A DNA stretch of 64,000 nt, taken from positions 54,932-118,931 of the forward strand of contig JAJTEN010000007.1 in the NCBI GenBank assembly GCA_021298155.1, in the 5' to 3' direction. A program made the translations under genes and the position numbers. The stretch's first letter is position 1. Every line of letters starts with the position of its first letter. This stretch comes from Sphingobacteriales bacterium. GTDB taxonomy: Bacteria > Bacteroidota > Bacteroidia > UKL13-3. Shown piece after piece: positions 58,555 to 64,000 of the stretch. Under the pieces are notes generated by a model that was given only the letters and a program-made list of their open reading frames with translations, was not told where the DNA came from and made no database searches.

Positions 58555-59202
58555 ATGGAGTTTTTAAGTGAAGCCCTTCAATCATATTGTGAAAAACACA
58601 GTAGTGATGAGCCAGAAATCCTAAGAAAACTAAACAGACACACCCACGCACAAGTTCTTCAGCCAAGAATGTTGAGCGGACATTTACAAGGTAGATTTTT
58701 ATCCATGATTAGCAAATTGGTAAAGCCTACCTATATTTTAGAAATTGGGACATATACAGGTTATTCTGCGCTTTGTTTGGCAGAGGGTTTAGCGCCAAAT
58801 GGAAAACTATTTACACTCGATGTAAACCCAGAATTAGAAGATTTAGTAAATCAGTATATAGAAGAAGCAGGGTATAAAAATCGCATTCAAATGATTATTG
58901 GCGATGCCTATCAATTAATAAGAACATTGCCACACTCATTTGATTTGGTATTTATTGATGCAGACAAATCTAGCTATTCAAAGTATTTTGATTTGCTTAT
59001 TGATAAACTAAATCCGGGAGGTATTATTTTAGCAGATAATGTACTTTGGAGTGGCAAAATAATAGATGAAAAATCGCTCAGTAAAGATAAAGACACCCAA
59101 TCCATTGATGCTTTTAATAAGAAAGTACAGGCTGATCCAAGAGTGGAAGTAGTTTTACTACCCATCAGAGATGGCATCACATTAATCAGAAAAAAATCTT
59201 AG
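58555..59202 (+). CDS. O-methyltransferase family protein
   Basis: A 215-residue class I methyltransferase of the COMT/caffeoyl-CoA type. The cofactor motif is ILEIGTYTGYSALCLAEGL (about residue 61), followed by LVFIDADKSSYSKYFDL with metal-binding Asp and a NVLWSG segment. Such enzymes methylate catechol-type substrates with Mg2+. It starts 2 bases after sprA and may share its transcript, but a link to secretion is not established. The last bases form one arm of a hairpin used on the other strand. Confidence 0.88.
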   Translation: MEFLSEALQSYCEKHSSDEPEILRKLNRHTHAQVLQPRMLSGHLQGRFLSMISKLVKPTYILEIGTYTGYSALCLAEGLAPNGKLFTLDVNPELEDLVNQYIEEAGYKNRIQMIIGDAYQLIRTLPHSFDLVFIDADKSSYSKYFDLLIDKLNPGGIILADNVLWSGKIIDEKSLSKDKDTQSIDAFNKKVQADPRVEVVLLPIRDGITLIRKKS

Positions 59203-59216
59203 CTTAATTAGCTAAG
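59190..59216 (-). terminator. Probable terminator of the PagL-like gene
   Basis: CTTAGCT (59198-59204) and AGCTAAG (59210-59216) form a 7-base stem with a TAATT loop. On the minus strand the hairpin is followed by GATTTTTT. It begins 25 bases past the PagL-like stop and lies partly within the last codons of the convergent O-methyltransferase gene. Confidence 0.6.
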
Positions 59217-59240
59217 TTGAGCCAATACTAGGGAGTCATT

Positions 59241-60317
59241 TTATTTCAGAAACTGATATCCAATACGCACATCAAATATGTCGGCCACATGTGCATTGGC
59301 TTTTAAAGTCCCAGCTAAATATACGTTCTTTCCTACCTTCTGAACCAAGGCATAGCGCTGGTAAATAAAATGATTTAGCCTACGCTCATTCAACAATTCT
59401 GCTCCCAATAACAGCATCAAACTGGTATTCCCAATTCGTAATTCATAGCCCGTTTGTAAACTCTGCTCCCACGCATGAACAGGTATATTTTGTTTAGAAT
59501 ACCATTCCTTTTTATAGGTATTATACAATAACTCTGAACCAATAACGAAATTGTGCCAAGTATTGAGTGATTTAGAAAATAACAATTGGAGTCCACCCAT
59601 TGGAACCAAGGTATTTGGATTAGGTACCGTTTTAAATGAACCAAATGCAAATAGTCTAAGGGCTTTGGTTTTCAATCGCTGTTTCTCAGAAAGGGGTTCT
59701 AAATCTTTCCAATTTACTTCCTGTAAATAATACGTATAACCAAGCGTAAAAGACGGAAAATTCATGCCTTTATTAGGCATTTTTATCCCACCATTTGAAA
59801 TATGTTGATAGGATGCTCCAAGCATGGCAAGCGAATGTTTTCCCAATTTATAATTGAGTTGTGCCCCAATGCCCAAATAAAAACTGATACTACTCCCAAA
59901 AAACAAATTTTCAGGATTATGAACTGGATGATAAATGTTCGTTAAATATGAAATTCCGGCATCTAAAGGAAAACTAAAAAAGCACTTTTTGCTTGATCCT
60001 AACATCGGCTCTGTAAATGCAGTTAAATGATAGGCATGTCCTAGTTGAGCAGGATTATTAAAATGCGTATAGGCAAACCTAAACCCCCTTCTTGCCCGAA
60101 TAGGTGAGGCCGCAGTAGCTTTATCTCTGTTGTTCTGCCAAGCCAAAGACAAGGTGTAACCAAATGGATTGGCTGTAGCTAGATTAGCAATATCTTTTGA
60201 ATGCGCAATAATATTGCCTTTGTATAAGGTTCCGCCCACACACAAGACATTTTGGGCTTGGACCGCTGTATATAAACAAAAAAATACTACACTCGAAAGG
60301 GCAGAAAATCGCATCAA
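59241..60317 (-). CDS. PagL-like lipid A 3-O-deacylase family protein
   Basis: A 358-residue outer-membrane protein with a signal peptide (about 1-22, cut after VQAQ). The PagL signature HxSNG is seen as QHISNGGIKMPN with His172 and Ser174; the remaining sequence is rich in alternating strands with aromatic residues. At 358 residues it is about twice the size of PagL, with an extra N-terminal and C-terminal barrel part. Relatives remove the 3-O-acyl chain of lipid A, but activity in Bacteroidota is not established. It lies 9 bases after the inositol monophosphatase gene on the same strand. Confidence 0.78.
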   Translation of the reverse strand: MMRFSALSSVVFFCLYTAVQAQNVLCVGGTLYKGNIIAHSKDIANLATANPFGYTLSLAWQNNRDKATAASPIRARRGFRFAYTHFNNPAQLGHAYHLTAFTEPMLGSSKKCFFSFPLDAGISYLTNIYHPVHNPENLFFGSSISFYLGIGAQLNYKLGKHSLAMLGASYQHISNGGIKMPNKGMNFPSFTLGYTYYLQEVNWKDLEPLSEKQRLKTKALRLFAFGSFKTVPNPNTLVPMGGLQLLFSKSLNTWHNFVIGSELLYNTYKKEWYSKQNIPVHAWEQSLQTGYELRIGNTSLMLLLGAELLNERRLNHFIYQRYALVQKVGKNVYLAGTLKANAHVADIFDVRIGYQFLK

Positions 60318-60326
60318 GATTTGATT

Positions 60327-61124
60327 TTATTTTGGACCAAAATGTGTTTTAATAACGGTAGAAAATGCAGGATACAATGCCTTAGATGAACCCATTATTG
60401 ATTTGCCAAAAAGGGCATTGTTACCTCCATCAAATTCAGAAATTACGCCTCCTGCTTCTTCAATTAGGCAAATGCCCCCTGCTACATCCCAGGGACTCAA
60501 ACCATATTCAAAAAAGGCATCAAATCTACCACAAGCAGTATACGCTAAATCAATCGCTGCACTACCCATTCTGCGCATGCCTTGGGTATGTTGCATAAAA
60601 TGCTTAAGTGTATTTAAATACGCATCCATTTGTTGGTAATTATAATACGGAAAACCTGTAGCCAATAACGACTTTTCTAAGTCTGCATTCACTTTAACAG
60701 CAATAGCTTGGCCGTTTAAATAGGCGCCGCCGCCATGCCAAGCATAAAACATCTCCTCTTTATTTACCTCATAAACAATACCCATCATTACTTTTTGGTG
60801 TTGGATCAAACCAATACTAACACTGTAAACAGGCAGGTCATGGATAAAATTAGTGGTACCATCTAGTGGATCTATCACCCACATCCATTCTTTGGGTTCA
60901 GAGGCAATTGTTTCTTCTTCTGTAATAAAACCTGCCTCAGGTAGAATAGCCGAGAGCCCTTTTACCAAGATCATTTCGGCCGATTTATCCACATAACTAA
61001 CAAGTTGGTTAAAGCTTTTTACCGCCACAGAATCAGATTGAAAATGTGCTCTTTCTGCTTGTATAAAACGACCAGCTTCCCTTGCTACTAGGCAAGCTTG
61101 CTCACAAATTCTTTGTAAATCCAT
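60327..61124 (-). CDS. Inositol monophosphatase family protein
   Basis: A 265-residue phosphatase. The metal-site motifs are ITEEETIA, VIDPLDGTTNFIHDLP and SPWDVAGG. Substrates of the family include myo-inositol 1-phosphate and other sugar phosphates. It is the first gene of a probable pair with the PagL-like gene. It is divergent from recR with an inverted repeat between. Confidence 0.9.
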   Translation of the reverse strand: MDLQRICEQACLVAREAGRFIQAERAHFQSDSVAVKSFNQLVSYVDKSAEMILVKGLSAILPEAGFITEEETIASEPKEWMWVIDPLDGTTNFIHDLPVYSVSIGLIQHQKVMMGIVYEVNKEEMFYAWHGGGAYLNGQAIAVKVNADLEKSLLATGFPYYNYQQMDAYLNTLKHFMQHTQGMRRMGSAAIDLAYTACGRFDAFFEYGLSPWDVAGGICLIEEAGGVISEFDGGNNALFGKSIMGSSKALYPAFSTVIKTHFGPK

Positions 61125-61159
61125 ATCAATTATTTGGTGGGTAAAAATAGTTTATTATT

Positions 61160-61174
61160 GCTTAAAAATTAAGC
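61160..61174. promoter_or_regulatory. Inverted repeat between imp-like gene and recR
   Basis: GCTTAA-AAA-TTAAGC is a perfect 6-base dyad with a 3-base centre, 36 bases from the phosphatase start and 22 bases from the recR start. It could be an operator. AT-rich dyads arise easily by chance, so confidence is low. Confidence 0.2.
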
Positions 61175-61195
61175 GAATTCTACTAATATTGAAAC

Positions 61196-61801
61196 ATGAA
61201 TTATCCATCAACGCTTATTGAAGAAGCGGTAAATGAACTATCTAAATTCCCTGGCATTGGCAAGAAATCGGCACTACGCATGGTTCTATTTTTGCTAAAG
61301 CAAGAGGAAAATATGGTGAGTAAGATGGGTGAATCAATAATTAAGCTTAGAAAAGAAATTCAGTTTTGTGAGCAATGCAATAATGTAAGCGATGCCAGCA
61401 CATGCAATATTTGTGCGAATACCAAAAGAGATGCGCAAACCATTTGCATCGTAGAAGATTTGCGAGATGTAATGGCCATAGAAAATACAGCGCAATATCA
61501 TGGAACCTATCATGTTTTGGGTGGATTAATTAATCCCATTCAAGGAATTGGTCCAGACCAATTGCAAATAGATAACCTACTCACTCGGGTTAAAAATCAA
61601 GAGGTAAAAGAAGTTATAATGGCCCTAAGTGCCACCATGGAGGGAGATACAACCGGATTTTATTTGGCTCGAAAACTAAAACAAATGGATGTAAAGATTA
61701 GCACCATATCACGGGGCATCGCTGTGGGTGGAGAATTGGAATATGCCGATGAAATTACATTAGGTAGATCTATTCTGAGCAGAATACCTTATCAATCTTA
61801 A
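61196..61801 (+). CDS. recR: Recombination protein RecR
   Basis: Acts with RecO and RecF to load RecA on gapped DNA. The 201-residue protein has an N-terminal helix-hairpin-helix (FPGIGKKSALRM), a four-cysteine zinc site (CEQCNNVSDASTCNIC), a TOPRIM domain (TICIVEDLRDVMAIENT to GGLINPIQGIGPD) and the C-terminal RGIAVGGELEYAD. Start is unambiguous. No recO or dnaX is nearby. Confidence 0.96.
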   Translation: MNYPSTLIEEAVNELSKFPGIGKKSALRMVLFLLKQEENMVSKMGESIIKLRKEIQFCEQCNNVSDASTCNICANTKRDAQTICIVEDLRDVMAIENTAQYHGTYHVLGGLINPIQGIGPDQLQIDNLLTRVKNQEVKEVIMALSATMEGDTTGFYLARKLKQMDVKISTISRGIAVGGELEYADEITLGRSILSRIPYQS

Positions 61802-61842
61802 ATTAGAAATTTTATACTATCACTTTAACCAACCTTAAACCA

Positions 61843-62760
61843 ATGAAAAAATTCACCCTTTTTAGCCTATTGAGTCTATGTATTATGCCACTTTTTGCCC
61901 AAATCAATATGGCAGATTCAACAGTACAAGTAGTTAGTTATTGGGACAAAGGCGAGAAACAAAATTACACCATTACCCTCGAGAAAATTAAACTTAAAGG
62001 GGAAGACACAACATCAAAAGAGTTGATTAGTTATGACGTAGAAGTAAGTGTAACTGGGGCCACTAAAAATTCATATACCGTTCAATGGGATTATAAAAAT
62101 TTTAAAACCAATGATAAAAATGAGTTCACGCAGGAGCTTTCAAAAATCAATAAAAACATGCAAGTTATCTACAAAACAGACGAAATGGGTGGTTTTATAG
62201 AAGTAATTAATTGGAAAGAAATTAGAGCTTACAACCAAAAGGCTATTGCAGTATTAAGGAAAAAATTTGGAACCGCTCCGGAAATAGAAAAAATGCTTAA
62301 ACAAATTGAAAATAGCTTTTCAACCAAAGAAGCAATTGAAGCGGCGAGCATAAAAGATATTCAACAATTTCACAGTTTTCATGGGGGTAAATACAAATTA
62401 CATGAAGAAATTTCTGATAAAATAAAAGTGCCAAACGTGCTTACCAACATACCATTTGATGCAGATTACAGCCTTTATTTAGATGAAATAAATGAAACAG
62501 ATAACAACTATATAATACGTTCTTCGCAAGTAGTAGATTCAACCCAATTAATGGATGCCACCTTCCAGTTCTTAAGCAACTTAGCTAAAAGCATGAACAT
62601 TAAAGCACCTAAAAAGGAAGATATTAAAGGCTTAAGTAACGACATTCAATTGGCTTCGAGAATACATGGAACCGGTTGGGTAGTTTATAGTATTCAAACT
62701 ACAACTGTAAACTCCGACAATCAAAGCAATATTGAAGAACGTATTATTGAGGTGAAATAA
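61843..62760 (+). CDS. Secreted protein of unknown function
   Basis: A 305-residue protein with a clear signal peptide (MKKFTLFSLLSLCIMPLFAQ). The mature part is lysine- and glutamate-rich and appears mostly beta at first (YDVEVSVTGATKNSYTVQWDYKNF), then helical (about 130-180), and beta again with a repeated DSTQLMDATF segment. It resembles no family I can name. It follows recR by 41 bases but is probably separately expressed. Confidence 0.65.
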   Translation: MKKFTLFSLLSLCIMPLFAQINMADSTVQVVSYWDKGEKQNYTITLEKIKLKGEDTTSKELISYDVEVSVTGATKNSYTVQWDYKNFKTNDKNEFTQELSKINKNMQVIYKTDEMGGFIEVINWKEIRAYNQKAIAVLRKKFGTAPEIEKMLKQIENSFSTKEAIEAASIKDIQQFHSFHGGKYKLHEEISDKIKVPNVLTNIPFDADYSLYLDEINETDNNYIIRSSQVVDSTQLMDATFQFLSNLAKSMNIKAPKKEDIKGLSNDIQLASRIHGTGWVVYSIQTTTVNSDNQSNIEERIIEVK

Positions 62761-62784
62761 CATTTACCCCATATGAATGGCAAG

Positions 62785-64000
62785 CTATAGACTATAAAAT
62801 AAGCCACAATTGAGCAGCATTACATCCACATGTGAGGCTGTAAAATATTCATCACTCTGTTGTAAGAATTGATAATTGGTCTTTTTAAAGCCTTTAATCA
62901 TTTTCCTGAAAGCTTTAAAATTTTGCTTATTCATATGGAGGGCCCAATATTTTAAAATAATGCCATCAAATAACTCCATTACTTCATGCACTTTAACTTG
63001 CGGTGGTAGTTGCCTTAAGGCCCATTCTAATTCTTTTAAATTTTTAATTTCACATACCGTATAAACCCAATTTTTAAGGTCTGTTCTTAGCTTAAATTGT
63101 TGATTTGTTGAAGCTATTTTAACTACAGATTGGTGGAATAAATTAGCGAATTGCGCATACAATGCCGCTTGTGTTTGATGCAAATAAACAGCGGTATATA
63201 AACTTCTCATTTCTTTAGATATCCCTGTTTGATCCAATATAGCCAACAAGCTGTCATTATTTTCTTGTTTTTGACAAAATCGCTTCACATTTCTATAATA
63301 CAATTTATGTTGGTTCAGCCTGAATAAACTATACATTTCAGTAAAAATATTATTCCTATTTATGCTAATAAAATAATTGGTATCATTCTTTGACTCCAGA
63401 AAGTGCAATAAGGTATTCTCATTTTTAATTTTATACGCGTGATACACCTTTCTTCTGATTCTTTTTGAGGCTCTTTTATTTTTAGAACCACCATAGGCCT
63501 GTTTAAGGTTTATCTGATTGGATATATCTATGGCCTTTATGGTAATGGCCATGTTTATAAAATTAAGGGGAGAAGCCACCAACATCACCCCCACTTCTGG
63601 CACACCAAATGCAGCGGTAACGGGTATAGATATGATTTGAACAAACTCAGATAAAAACCATACTGTTACTGCTGTTACACCATGTAAGCGGGCTATTTTT
63701 CTAGAGGTATACCTAAAATCTGAAAAAAAATTTTCACTAATCTCAACAGCAGAATCGGCTTTGGTTCTCTCCAAAAATCTCTTGTCTTCTTTTGAAAAAA
63801 AAATAAACGTATCCCTTTTTAGCTTATGCATATCTTGAAGCAGATATGCCGTAAAATCTTCTGCCTTTTGGGCAGTGTGGATATGCCTTACCTGCTCAGT
63901 AGCAACTTGCTTTGGTAGTATGCTTGAAGCAATTAAATCTTGCAAAATTTGGTTTGAAACCAATAGGCTCGTTTGAATTTGATAGTCGAGTTTATGGCGC
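62785..64000 (-). CDS. Membrane protein of unknown function, 5' truncated
   Basis: The frame stays open to the window edge (read upstream as RHKLDYQIQTSLL), so the true start lies beyond; the TTG at 63963 is not a reliable start. The visible 392 residues contain one or two membrane helices (about 99-150, TAVTVWFLSEFVQIISIP and a second starting GVMLVASPLNF), a very basic segment (GGSKNKRASKRIRRKVYHAYK), and a long helical, tyrosine-rich C-terminal half. I do not recognise the family. Fragment only. Confidence 0.6.
   Translation of the reverse strand, partial: RHKLDYQIQTSLLVSNQILQDLIASSILPKQVATEQVRHIHTAQKAEDFTAYLLQDMHKLKRDTFIFFSKEDKRFLERTKADSAVEISENFFSDFRYTSRKIARLHGVTAVTVWFLSEFVQIISIPVTAAFGVPEVGVMLVASPLNFINMAITIKAIDISNQINLKQAYGGSKNKRASKRIRRKVYHAYKIKNENTLLHFLESKNDTNYFISINRNNIFTEMYSLFRLNQHKLYYRNVKRFCQKQENNDSLLAILDQTGISKEMRSLYTAVYLHQTQAALYAQFANLFHQSVVKIASTNQQFKLRTDLKNWVYTVCEIKNLKELEWALRQLPPQVKVHEVMELFDGIILKYWALHMNKQNFKAFRKMIKGFKKTNYQFLQQSDEYFTASHVDVMLLNCGLFYSL

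Noticed and set aside
1..64000. CRISPR arrays, tRNA or rRNA genes, insertion sequences, prophage or defence islands
   Set aside because: No regularly spaced repeats, no RNA gene signatures, and no transposase, integrase or known defence proteins were found in any gene of the window.

Overview
The window is an AT-rich (roughly 37 percent GC by eye), densely coding stretch of chromosome from a Gram-negative member of the Bacteroidota. The evidence for the phylum is a giant SprA/Sov translocon protein, a type IX secretion C-terminal sorting domain on a multicopper oxidase, menaquinone genes (MenA, MenC), outer-membrane lipid genes (Lnt, an LpxH-type hydrolase, a PagL-like deacylase), promoters of the TTG-N18/19-TAnnTTTG type, and starts that lack Shine-Dalgarno sequences. 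Genus cannot be read from this sequence. I saw no rRNA, tRNA, CRISPR array, insertion sequence, phage gene or attachment site, and no gene-free stretch longer than 300 bases. Layout, 1-13.1 kb: a 5'-truncated lamin-tail surface protein; rsmI-lnt (overlapping, minus strand); an FkbM methyltransferase; DedA; purE; a small acidic protein with its own promoter/operator and terminator; a CBS-containing ClC channel; and the tightly overlapping run menA-menC-hybrid PAS histidine kinase. 13.1-25.4 kb: pgk with vanZ behind it, sbcD-sbcC, ftsH with a clear terminator, an unknown conserved gene divergent from a geranylgeranyl-reductase-type flavoprotein, a TPR lipoprotein gene broken by a one-base frameshift, and an NAD-dependent epimerase. 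25.4-35 kb: an arginase-fold protein that has lost most metal ligands, a GT-C-like membrane protein, a PLP-dependent deaminase-family enzyme, a two-rotamase periplasmic isomerase, a cyclase-family amidohydrolase divergent from an orphan histidine kinase, and a secreted multicopper oxidase with a dyad operator candidate upstream. 35-50.4 kb: ruvX-def, an acyl-CoA synthetase, a GNAT acetyltransferase, class I aldolase, a 7TMR-DISM kinase with its NarL-type regulator, accD, a LUD-domain protein overlapping an LpxH-type gene and a propeller-like protein, prfA, a SulP transporter and apaG. 50.4-64 kb: ruvA-sprA-O-methyltransferase, a PagL-like protein with an inositol monophosphatase, recR, and two proteins of unknown function, the last cut by the window edge. 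How the parts fit: most genes are housekeeping (DNA repair, envelope biogenesis, central carbon, quinones) with typical Bacteroidota signalling and export. SprA supplies the outer-membrane channel that would export the multicopper oxidase. I did not find a gene cluster that clearly constitutes a new system. The most unusual signals are a strongly over-represented dispersed DNA motif, GGTTCARACC, present on both strands and in all reading phases; the catalytically degenerate arginase-fold protein; the frameshifted lipoprotein; the translational coupling of a sensor kinase to menaquinone genes; and several operator-like inverted repeats.
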